From Ambrosia x helenae (taxonomy: Eukaryota; Streptophyta; Magnoliopsida; Asterales; Asteraceae): a DNA stretch of 64,000 bases. The translations under genes and the position numbers were made by a program. Location: NCBI GenBank assembly GCA_030844895.1, contig CM061224.1, forward strand, positions 71,246,567 to 71,310,566, given 5' to 3'. The notes under the pieces were generated by a model. That model made no database searches and had not been told where the DNA came from. It worked only from the letters and a program-made list of their open reading frames with translations. This document shows, in pieces, positions 55,257 through 64,000 of the stretch (its first letter is position 1; each line of letters begins with the position of its first letter).

Positions 55257-56898
55257 TCTCATCTTCTGTTAACGATTTAGTGTTAAATGATTTAGGTTTT
55301 CAATGTTATTGTTTTCGAATTTGTTGAATACGATTATTTCTTCTTTTGTGGATGCGTTTATGTTAATAAAAACCCCTATTATTATGTTGGTGTTCATCAT
55401 GTTTATACGGATCATGATATTGTTCTTTGAATGTTCATTTGAATTTTATGTTTGATCTTACTTTTTTTGCTTAATAATGGATTACACGTATCTAGGAATC
55501 ATTTAATTGGTTACTAAGATTCTAGCATTAATTATAATTGATTTCGTTTGACCATTTTTTTTAATTTGAATTTAAAATTGATTTAATTGGTTTAGTTCGA
55601 CCATTTTTTTTACATTTTAAGTTTCGGTTAACCTTTAAAAATATTTGAATGCTAAATGTGCTATTTAGATATTTAATTTCAAATTTTAATATCTGTAATT
55701 TTAATTTTTTTATCTTTGTTTAATATTATAAAAAATTTAAAATTTGAATTTAAGTTAACAATGGTAACAGTTAAAGTTAATTAATACATTTATTAAATTT
55801 AATTTAAAATTTTAATTGATCTGAATCTTTTAAAAAAATCAAATTTTTGAAATTTAAGTTAATAATGGTAACAATTACACTTACTTTTACTTTTAAATTA
55901 GAGATTTTCTAATATATTTAAAATTTATTAATTAATAATTTCGTTAATAAATTTATCAAATCAGTTACAAGTTAATATTCAAATTTTAAATACTAAATTA
56001 TAGATATCGATTAAACTTTAAAGATATTCAAATACTAAATGTTCTATTTAACTATTTAATTTCAAATTATAATATATGTAATTTAATTTTTAAATTTTGG
56101 TTAATATTATAAACTTTTGAAAATTTGAATTTAAGATAATAATGGTAAAAGTTAGACTTAATTAAAACATTTTATAAATTTAATTCAAAATTTTGAATGA
56201 ATAGAAATTTTTAATTTTTTTTAAATATTTTAGTTTAAGTTATTAATGGTAAGCATTACACCTAATTATTATCTTTAAATTATAGATTTCCTATTATATT
56301 TAAAATATAACCATTAATAATTTCAGTTATAAATTTCTCAAATTAGTTATAAGTCAAAATTAAAATTTAAATACTACAATTTGAAATTATACATTTCTGT
56401 TAAACTCTAAAAATATTCAAATACTAAATGTTCTGTTTAAGTATTTAACTTCAAATTTTAATATTCATTATTTTAATATTTAAAATTTTGTTAATATTAT
56501 AAAAATTCAAAAATTTGAATTTAAAATAATTATGGTAACATTTAGAATTTACTATTACATTAGTTTCATAATTGTGAATGAGTTGAATATTAAAAAAATC
56601 CAAATTTATTAATTTAAGTTAATAATTGTAACAATTACACCTACTTATTACCTTTAAATTACAGATTTTCTAATATATTTAATTTTAACAAATAGTAATA
56701 TTGATTATAAATTTCTCAAACTAGTTACAAGTTTAAATTCAAATTTTGAATGAATATAATCTTTTAAATTTTTTAAACATTTTAGTTTAAGTTATTAATT
56801 GTAACCATTACATCTAATTATTATCTTTGAATTTTAAATTTCCTATTCTATTTAAAATATAATAATTAATAATTTCGGTTATAATTTTTTCTCAAATT

Positions 56899-57174
56899 AG
56901 TTAATTGCCAATTTAGTCCCTGAGGTTTGTCAAAAATTGCCACTTTCATCCAAATTTTTTTATTTGGTCAATTTAGTCCTTGTGGTTTCATTTTTTTGTC
57001 ATTTTAGTCCTTGTGGTTTGTTAAAAATTGTCACGTTCATCCAAATCTTGTTAGTCCACAAGGACTAAAATGACAAAAAAATGAAACCACAGGGACTAAA
57101 TTGACCAAATAAAAAGATTTGGATGAAAGTGGCAATTTTTGACAAACGTCGGGGACTAAATTGGCAATTAACTC
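56899..57174. mobile_element. foldback MITE (AGTTAATTGCCAATTTAGTCCC termini)
   Basis: A 276 bp almost full palindrome: the left half (AATTTAGTCCCTGAGGTTTG, TTGCCACTTTCATCC) is mirrored in the right half (GGATGAAAGTGGCAA, GGGACTAAATTGGCAATT). The surrounding array resumes on both sides. The borders are TTAA on both sides, so the target duplication could be TA, TTA or TTAA. Confidence 0.85.
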
Positions 57175-57734
57175 TAAAATTTAAATACTACAATTTAAAA
57201 TTGTACTTTTCTCTTAAACTCTAAAAATATTCGAATACTAATGTTCTATTTAAGTATTTAACTTCAAATTTTAATATTAATTTTAAATTTTGGTTAATAT
57301 CATTAAAATTAAAAAAATTGAATTTAAAATAATTATGGTAACATTTAGAATTAACTACTACATTAGTTTCTATATTGTGTATGATTTGAATATTTAAAAA
57401 AAATCCAAATTTGTTAATTTAAGTTAATAACTGTAACCATTACACCTACTTATTACCTTTAAATTACAGATTTTCTAATATATTTAATTTTAACAAATAG
57501 TAATATTGGTTATAAATTTCTCAAATTAGTTACAAGTTTAAATTAAATTTTTGAATACTATAATTTCAAAAGATAGATTTCAGTTAAACTTTGAAAATAT
57601 TTGAATATTAAATGTTCTATTTAAGTATATAATTTCAAACTTTAATATCTATAATTTTAATTTTTAAATCTTTGTTAATATTGTAAAATTTCTAAATTTT
57701 GAATTTAAGATAATATTGTTAGTAATTAAACTTA

Positions 57735-59301
57735 ACTAGTGAGGTGCCCGCGCGTTGCGGCGGGAAACAAAATTTATAACGGTTTCGTTAAGCCATGATC
57801 AATTAACCAAAATATTTGTTTTGGTGTGTTGCAAAATCATTAGCGGAGCTTGAACTGCATTAACCACAATCGAAACATTCAAATCCTATTGGCTAGAGGA
57901 AATGCAAGCACATGAATATATACATAGCAATAATTGTGAGAAACGCTAAGCAAAAAATTAGGGTGATCATGAGGAACTAGGAAGTTACACACATAACGAC
58001 AAACCCTAATTGTAAATAAATTGGCAATTGTCCGAAAATACATAATCTAACCTGAAATTGTGAAACAATGTTAACTCAACGTTTATAAAAGACAAATACG
58101 TTGGTTGATTTTAGGTTGTTTTCGTTTCAGTTATTACCTAACCCTAACAATTTTTTTAATTGAAAACACTATAACAATACCATATTCAAATTAAAGAGAC
58201 TGCAATGTTATACGGTGTAATAATACTAAGAAAATATTAAGAATGAAAAAATTATGGACGTTTAAAAATTGTGGGGGTAGTTGGTTAAAATAAGGGTGTG
58301 AAAATGTAATTATTATTTAAATAAATAAAATTTGAGTAAAGTTGAGGGGATAAATGTGTAAGTATTGTATAAAAAACATATGGTGTGTTGTACTCTAAGC
58401 AATTATAATTGTAAAACTTAAATATTAAGAGTTAATTGGGAAATGTATTATAATATAATATAGATAGTATAGTTTGGTTATTACTTAAACCCAACATATC
58501 ATTTTTTAAATTAAAAAAAAACTATAGCAATACTATACTTAAATTAAAAAGAAAAAAAAAAGCTCGTTTATACAGTGTAATAATATTAAGAAAATATTAA
58601 CGTGTGAAAAAGTTATGGACATTTAAAAATCGTGTGGTAATTGGTTAAAATAAGGGTGAAAAGTGTAATTATTAGTTAAATAAAAAGAATTGAGTATAGT
58701 TGATGAGACAAATGTGTAAGTAGTTAACATGTGTATTGTGTGTTTTACTCTAAGCAATTATACATGTACAACTTGAATTTTAAGACATCAATGGGAAATC
58801 TATTATAATAAAGCTTAGATGATTTAAGTTCATTTTTGTTTTTTTCTTTTGTTTTTGTTTCGGTTATTGCTTAATCCTAAAATATAATTTTTTAAAATTA
58901 AAAAACTGTAGCAATACTATACTTAAATTAAAGAGAATAGAATGCTCTTTTATACGGTGTAATAATATTAAGAAAATATTATTGTCTGAAAAAGTTATGA
59001 ACGTTTAAAAATCGTGGGGGTAGTTGGTTTAAATAAAGATGCAAAACTGTAATTAGTATTTAAAGAGTAAAGTTGATAGGGGCAAATATGTAAGTATTGA
59101 ATAAAATTATAATATAGTATAGATAGATAAATGGGGCAAACTGTAACTAATAAGGGGTATATGTGCAAGTTAGGTTTGAAAAGACATAAATACCCTTAAA
59201 AATAGTTATTACATGCATTATGTGTAGTACTTTAAGCATTTATAATTGTATTACTTAAAAATTAAGAGGTCCTTGTGAAATGCTTTATAAGATAGTAGGG
59301 A
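57735..59301 (-). mobile_element. non-autonomous Helitron inserted in the AT-rich array
   Basis: The minus strand begins TCCCTACTATCTTATAAAGC at 59301 and ends with a hairpin-like CCGCCGCAACGCGCGGG, CACCTCA and CTAGT at 57735-57739. It is flanked by A (5') and T (3') on the minus strand. Joining the flanks (ACTTAA | TTAATGCATTAA) reproduces the uninterrupted array sequence seen near 56160. Same 5' family as Helitron 1 at 10200. No coding. Confidence 0.85.
58240..59128 (-). repeat. tandem copies of the Helitron 5' region
   Basis: Within the minus Helitron, the block GAAAAAGTTATGGACGTTTAAAAATCGTG... GTAAGTATTG occurs at about 58245, 58602 and 58982, and each ends with a 5'-terminus-like TCTATA.TATATTATAATA phrase (near 58463, 58818 and 59128). 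The period is about 360-380 bp. Confidence 0.7.
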
Positions 59302-59496
59302 TTAATGCATTAAATTTGAAATTTTGAATGAATAGAATATTTTAAATTTTTTCAAACTTGTGAATTTAAGTTAATAATTATAACAATTAAACCTACTTAT
59401 TACAATTAAATTAGAAACACCCTAATATATTTATATATTTTCTAATTATGGATGACATGTATTTATCTATTTTTGGACTAAGATGTAAACACAAAA

Positions 59497-59742
59497 ATGA
59501 ATCCTGGATTCACACATGGCTATCTTTATGTGGTATTGTCAAAAGTTAAGAGCAGGGCAGTGATTAAGTTACTTGATACCGATGGGAAGGTCATAAATAA
59601 AACAAAAAATGTAATATATAAGGAAATATTAAATGATATTTCAATTATATGTGTATTTCTTACTTTTAACAATTTATCAAAATATTTTCACTATATTTAT
59701 GTTTTACTAAATTTTACACCTCAAAATGCTAAAATTTATTGA
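59497..59742 (+). pseudogene. PIF1-type (Helitron) helicase, C-terminal fragment
   Basis: MNPGFTHGYLYVVLSKVKSR, then IKLLDTDGKVINKTKNVIYKEIL, is the end of a PIF1-like helicase of Helitron type: the family pattern FTHGQLYVALSRV followed by the NxTxNVVYKE tail. The LSKV and YVVLS substitutions suggest decay. The rest of the Rep/helicase protein is not recognisable upstream. It stops about 25 bp before the Helitron 3' end, the normal arrangement. Confidence 0.78.
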
Positions 59743-59772
59743 ACCACGTGTCCACGCGGGCATTAATCTAGT

Positions 59773-60320
59773 ATATTTAAAAGAATTGATGTTTGCTGAC
59801 ATTGCATCTAATGGTGGCCTCAACCCCCCCCCCCTGTTTTTTTTGTTTTTATTATTAAATCTATTAAATTAAAACCCTAACTCATGTCTTCTCCTCCTCA
59901 GGGTTCAAAAAAAAAAAAATCTCTTCTCTTCCTCATTCCCTTCTTCCTCAAAACCCTAGCGCCAATTTCCCTTGAATATGCGTGCCTGAACAAGTGAGAG
60001 TCTTTGATTGTTAACGTAGGAGCTGTTCCTCAATTGGTGGAATTACTCCTGGAATGAATCCCGAATGTTTGGAGCTAGCGTTGTTCGTTTTAGACGCTGT
60101 TTCGAATGTAAAAGAAGGTAAACAAGTATTATGTAGTTGTTCAAACACCATACCGAATATGGTTAGAATCTTGATGAGGGCATCTAAAAGCTGTACACAG
60201 CTTGCTTTATCAATCCTATGGTCAATTTGCAAGCTTTCGCCCAAAGAATGCTCGTCGATCGCTGTAGACGTCGGTCTTGCAGCGAAACTTGTACTTGTAT
60301 ATAGTGGCATTAAGTGATTT
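59773..60320 (+). mobile_element. Helitron 5' segment carrying a captured gene piece
   Basis: TATATTTAAAAGAATTGATG, then GGTGGCCTCAACCCC, parallels the start of the Helitron at 60786. It abuts the CTAGT of the preceding element. A captured host gene fragment follows. Its own 3' end is not certain. Confidence 0.6.
60020..60316 (+). pseudogene. captured U-box E3 ubiquitin ligase (PUB) ARM-repeat fragment
   Basis: After an acceptor-like AACGTAG the sequence encodes GAVPQLVELLLE, then, one base out of frame, MNPECLELALFVLDAVSNVKEGKQ, IPNMVRILMRASKSCTQLALSILWSICKLSPKECSSIAVDVGLAAKL. This is the C-terminal armadillo-like region of plant U-box E3 ligases (the LSILWSICK...P.EC...A...GL.AKLL block). 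The U-box itself is absent. A one-base deletion near 60050 and loss of the gene ends mean it is non-functional. Helitrons are known to capture gene fragments, and this sits inside one. Confidence 0.78.
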
Positions 60321-60785
60321 TAGAAAAAAAATATTTAAAAACAAAATTAGATTTTTCTCTCATGTTTCCTCCAATAATTTTTAAACGTTAATATCTTTTA
60401 TATAAGAGATATTTTAAAGAAAAAAATATTACACTAAATTAACGAGCGTTTTATTATCTTTCCAATGAGTACCATAGTGCTTTATAAAAAACGGAGAAAA
60501 ACACGACTATTTTTTTTGTTAAGAGTATTAGGTGTTAGCATTGGATTTATAGATTGTTTTTTGTGGTGTACATGGATCGAACCTGTGACCTACCCCAGGA
60601 TGAGAACTCATAAGGGAAAACCCATACTAACTCAAACTAGCTGGGTGTAGATCATTGGCTGATAATACTAGAGTTATACATTGTTTAAGATTAGTGGGAA
60701 TACCCGCACGTTGCCGCGGATTTTATCTTTTTCGTAGGTTGTGTGACGTGGTTCAAGTATTTTATTTTTTAAATTAATTTGCTAA
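60321..60785. other. Helitron-derived, repeated at 63650-63985
   Basis: 60330-60550 matches 63655-63985 (TTTTAAACGTTAATATCTTTT, then TTAACGAGCGTTTTATTATC). Near 60690-60720 GTGGGAATACCCGCACGTTG reads as a minus-strand Helitron 3' end (CTAAT form). No gene. Confidence 0.5.
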
Positions 60786-60959
60786 TCTATTAATATATAT
60801 AAAAGAATTGATAGATGCTAACGTGGCGTGCAATGGTGGCCTCAACCCCACCTTAAATGTGCCACGTGGCATAATGTGGTGCATTTTTTATTTTTTTTAT
60901 TTTTTTGTTTTTTTAATCAAATTAGATAAAACCATCATATTAGATTATCCCCATCTCAT

Positions 60960-61106
60960 TCACTCTTTTACAAACCCAAACCCTAACTCCTCTCTCTCCC
61001 TCGATCCTTCATCTCCTCTCTCTATTTCTCTGAAGAAGAATAATAACCGCACTTACAAACCTCCTTCAACAATCAATCAATCAAACTTTTCACATATTAA
61101 CGGTTA
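60960..61106 (+). other. captured 5' UTR-like exon
   Basis: C/T-rich leader (CCCTAACTCCTCTCTCTCCC and following) ending at a donor-like GTTAGT at 61107. It resembles the start of an ordinary plant mRNA and the similar stretch at 59876-59960 in the neighbouring Helitron. Confidence 0.4.
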
Positions 61107-61439
61107 GTAATCTCATTCATAATCTTATTCCATTCGATCCACATCGATATTTGTTACTTTATTCATTATATCAACCTCTTTAATATTAGCTGCTCAATCG
61201 AAGTTTATTAGGTACTCGACAAACTCCGAGAGGTTATGTTATTATTATTAGTATTATTATTATTGTTATTATTACTATTATTGTTGTTGTTGTTTTTGTA
61301 GTTTGTTGTTTCGATTGATATGATTGTTTTATTATGTAGTGGTTTTTTTATGTTGGATGTAAATTTGACCTGATCTGTGCTCTGTGATTTATAAGTTATT
61401 TGCATAGTTTGCATATAGTTATGGATTTGATTTATTCTG

Positions 61440-62020
61440 ATGGATTATATGTTTTATTTTCAGCTGGTGTTTGGTTTTCACCTATTGATGGCCAGGCAGC
61501 TTTCGTATCCGTTGCATAAGATACGGTTGAGGTGGCGCATACGGGATAAGTGTCCGCTTTATAGGATGGATGGGCGGTTGGTTGACGCGGGGGTTGATGC
61601 TAAAGATGAGGTGGCGTTTAATGAGCTTTTGGATAAGGCGAGTAGGTTAAGACAGTTGATGATGGTGAAGTTTCGCAAGATGTTTCGCTTGGTGCGGCGT
61701 TGGAGACGTTTTGGCAGGTTGATACAATCGCCTGGATTCACTATTCGAATATGTGAATCTTCCGAAACGGTAATTGATCTTTTTAATTTATGGCAGGTTA
61801 TTCAATCGATTTCATTAGGTATGGTTTCTATCCATCCATCTTCACATTTTTCTAACCATATAAATGTTCACTATAATATTTCCTCATTATAATAGTAATC
61901 TAAATCTTTGGATAAAATGATTAATTACAGATGATGGTTCCATCTTTGGCATCGGTCTTCAATGCAATGCGTATGCACTCAAACCAATATCACACAAGCA
62001 TATTCCTTCAGAAGAATAAA
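61440..62020 (+). pseudogene. captured gene fragment, unidentified
   Basis: The frame 61440-61892 has a protein-like middle (CPLYRMDGRLVDAGVDAKDEVAFNELLDKASRLRQ, then a basic KFRKMFRLVRRWRRFGR) and is followed, after an AG border at about 61930, by DDGSIFGIGLQCNAYALKP. GC content is higher than the surroundings and third positions look coding-like, supporting capture of a host exon. Frame choice is not certain. I do not recognise the protein. Confidence 0.4.
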
Positions 62021-62622
62021 AAACTGTGTATTGTCGCTAAGATTTTTCAATATATTATCTTTTTTTATTACTAACTGTACACTGTTAGAAAATAAGTAGT
62101 GCATTTACTAAATATCTTGAAGTTATGTTATTTGTTAGCATTCATATGATTGATAATGTTTTTCTGGGTAAAAATCATGTATTGGTAAAGTTAATGTTGA
62201 AGATTTGAATCCACTAACAATGGAGGGTCTGGATATCTACCTTTCGTTTTAGCAGTATAATTAAAAATAACAAAGTGTTGTGAGCCTGCAGCTTTCACAC
62301 AGTTCTAGATAACACTAATTTGATCATCGATATTTTCAGAACAACAAGCGTCATTCCAGGTCAAGTGATGTTGCTTTGAATGGAAATTGTTAATGAAATA
62401 ATGACAGCAAGCTATTTTTGTCTGATTTACTGTTTTAATATCGTGTTAGGTGGTGGTTCTCATGTTGAGATATCAGCTTCTATAAGATATTCAAAGAAGG
62501 TATGATTAATCTTCCTTTATGCCTTGCTCTTTAAGGTATGGAGCTTTGCTCTTTACATAAGTTGAGCATAGCCTCTATTTTTTTATAACTTTTTTAGTGC
62601 ATTGTCATATATTCATTCAATG

Positions 62623-62826
62623 CTAGGTACTTGCTGACAAGATCAACCTTCCATGTAGTCTGGTCAAAAGGGAGCTACTATACTGGAACCGATGATGGAG
62701 CTGTGAACTTGTGTGAACCTCATTCACGTGAAGTTGTTTTGGGTAATCGGATGGATGGATGTAGAGTGGAGAGTTCGGGTTTGGTTTATCATCGGTTTTA
62801 TTGCTGGCTGTTTGGTTGTCGGCCAT
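62623..62826 (-). pseudogene. copia gag N-terminus fragment
   Basis: The minus strand starts MADNQTASNKTDDKPNPNSP, then LYIHPSDYPKQLHVNEV, the copia-like gag N-terminal motif (NPLYIHPSDxP). It goes out of homology after about residue 45, so only the start of gag remains. It lies directly downstream of its own primer site and 5' LTR. Confidence 0.82.
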
Positions 62827-62869
62827 GGCTGCCGGTGGGGTTTTGATGTGGATGGTGACTATGTTATTC

Positions 62870-62884
62870 CTGCTCTGATACCAT
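62870..62884 (-). other. copia primer-binding site, initiator tRNA-Met
   Basis: Minus strand TGGTATCAGAGCAGG, three bases inside the LTR. Confidence 0.82.
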
Positions 62885-62886
62885 CA

Positions 62887-63209
62887 TGAAAGTGATGGTC
62901 AGAGAAGCTCTTCTCATATTTCTTGATGAATATAATGAGTTACAAGCACCAATAAATAGAGGAAAAGCAAAAAAAGAAGGAAAAAGCCACAATAAGGAAA
63001 ACAAATAAATGTAATAAAGAGGTGACGAGGAGATGGCTGGAATCTTGGCTGACATAACTCCAAGATTATCGCCCCCAATATGGTGATATATCATGCCTTT
63101 TGTATATGCTATGTGTTTTTGCACACTAATAGTGTTTCTTGTCTTTTTCTTCAACTTTATTATCTTTACTCTCATTGAAGTTAGCATTAGAAACATGTAT
63201 TCACCAACA
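62887..63209 (-). repeat. copia 5' LTR (323 bp) of a truncated element
   Basis: The minus strand begins TGTTGGTGAATACATG and ends CATCACTTTCA before the primer site. TATTTATTGGTGC near 62950 (minus) is a likely TATA-distal/poly(A) area. No 3' LTR is found in the window. Confidence 0.75.
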
Positions 63210-63526
63210 TTAACAATCTGAAAGTGGTGATTCAAAGTGTTCAAACTATCCTGTTATCAATCATCAAAGTGAGTCACGGTTTCATTTGTTAAAGGTGTCA
63301 CAAGAATCTAATAGTTATTGCATAAGATAGTCTAAAATTGCTTAGATCAGGGAGGAGAGATAGGACACTGGTGGTTTGAACACGTTGGTGATCAGGGCCG
63401 CATATCATGATAATTAAGGTAATTCTGATTATACTTAAAATAATTTCGCATATCATGACTTTAATGTTAATGTTAAGTCATACTAAATTTCTCAACCCCG
63501 GGACCTTCCCGGGGTAATTAGCTAGT

Positions 63527-64000
63527 CTATACATATAATAAACCAAAGCCATTTTAATGACATGACACTCAAAGAGGGTTTTCTCTTCATAGAGTGTGCC
63601 ATGTGTCATCCCATGTGGCAAGAACTTTATTTTAGAAAAATAATAATTTAAAATTTAAAAACAAAATTAGATTTTTATCTCTAATGTTTCCTCTCATAAC
63701 TTTTAAACGTTAATATCTTTTGTATACGAGATTTTTTAAAGAAAACAATTACACCAAATTAACGAGCGTTTTATTATCTTTCCAACGGGTACCATAGTGC
63801 TATATAAAAAAAACGGAGAAAAAAACGACTATTTTTTTGTGTGGTTTTGTTCGTACAGGAAAAAACACACAAAGTGTTCAGGTTATTCATTAATCATGTA
63901 TAAGCAAGTCATTAGTTATGTTCAAACCAGTAAATATGAATTTTATTTACAACATGTGTTAGCATTGGAGTTGTACATTGTTTTATGTTAGGTTTTAATA
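63527..64000 (+). mobile_element. Helitron 5' end, continues past the window
   Basis: TCTATACATATAATAAACC starts at 63526, sharing its T with the preceding CTAGT. From 63655 it matches 60330-60550. The 64-codon frame at 63797 is not supported. Confidence 0.6.

Larger units (their letters stand above)
55560..59460. repeat. AT-rich tandem array, about 380 bp unit, six or so copies
   Basis: The anchor AATTTAAGTTAATAA(T/C)(G/T)GTAAC recurs at about 55855, 56228, 56611, 56790, 57420 and, after removing the Helitron, 59368. Intervals are 373, 383, 179, 354 (after removing the MITE) and 381 bp. Divergence between units is high, so the array is old. Confidence 0.75.
54481..59772 (+). mobile_element. 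decayed Helitron with helicase C-terminus, AT-rich interior (left boundary uncertain)
   Basis: The right end is a Helitron 3' terminus: GTGTCCACGCGGGCATTAAT then CTAGT (59768-59772). Just inside, at 59497, lies the C-terminus of a PIF1-type helicase. Between 55560 and 59460 a tandem AT-rich array fills most of the element, itself interrupted by a foldback MITE and by another Helitron. The left end is not found; 54481 is only where AT-rich sequence of this character starts. Confidence 0.55.
60786..63526 (+). mobile_element. Helitron with captured gene fragments
   Basis: The 5' end is TCTATTAATATATATAAAAG preceded by AA. The 3' end is the hairpin CCCCGGGACCTTCCCGGGG, then TAATTAG and CTAGT (63522-63526). 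The interior has exon-like pieces (61440-61800, 61930-62020, 62450-62500) with intron-like spacers, plus a copia fragment. That both ends belong to one element is inference. Confidence 0.6.

Noticed and set aside
1..64000. tRNA, rRNA or other structured RNA genes
   Set aside because: No tRNA-like A and B boxes with cloverleaf pairing or rRNA segments were noticed by eye; the tRNA-Met matches are retroelement primer sites only.

Overview
The window looks like intergenic heterochromatin of a large, repeat-rich flowering-plant nuclear genome. Evidence is the AT-rich composition, introns with GT..AG borders, LTR retrotransposons primed by initiator tRNA-Met, LINEs, Helitrons with CTAGT ends, MITEs, and the only intact host genes being tiny arabinogalactan peptides. 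A eudicot, perhaps Asteraceae, is my guess from general family resemblance of the repeats; no marker here proves it.

Layout. 1-6126: minus-strand LTR retrotransposon with 1.7 kb LTRs and a non-coding 4 kb interior (LARD type). 6127-8400: mixed repeats, a 115 bp LINE tail with target duplication and a hAT-like MITE. 8676-8873: intact AG-peptide gene. 9117-10043: truncated L1-type LINE. 10200-12483: two abutting Helitrons, the first carrying a 184 bp satellite with dimeric higher-order structure. 12884-13960: broken SANT/NAM-associated gene. 14512-15884: 1.4 kb near-perfect inverted repeat. 16554-24733: LTR-gag-LTR-gag-LTR tandem of a gag-only Ty3/gypsy element, bounded by one 5 bp target duplication. 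26232-27609: decayed LINE. 27615-37725: Ty1/copia element (minus strand) split by two gypsy solo LTRs, each with its own target duplication. 38306 and 41588-41785: a truncated and an intact further copy of the AG-peptide gene, with MITEs between and after. 44250-48526: internally deleted gypsy element (minus strand). 49681-53214: multi-exon gypsy-type transposase-domain/coiled-coil gene with frameshifts. 54480-64000: Helitron territory, with a PIF1-type helicase C-terminus, a 380 bp AT-rich array, captured U-box E3 ligase and unidentified gene fragments, and a copia 5' fragment.

How the parts relate. Apart from the AG-peptide genes, nearly everything is a mobile element or a product of one. 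The most notable theme is a set of non-autonomous gypsy elements. The LARD at the left has lost all coding sequence, yet keeps a 140 bp leader block about 85% alike (by eye) to the leader of the gag-only elements at 17-24 kb, as expected for a cis-acting RNA packaging or dimerisation signal used in trans. A second theme is head-to-tail Helitron junctions: at three places a CTAGT 3' end runs straight into another Helitron-like 5' end.

All identities are by-eye readings. No database search was possible, and domain names come from recognised motifs.
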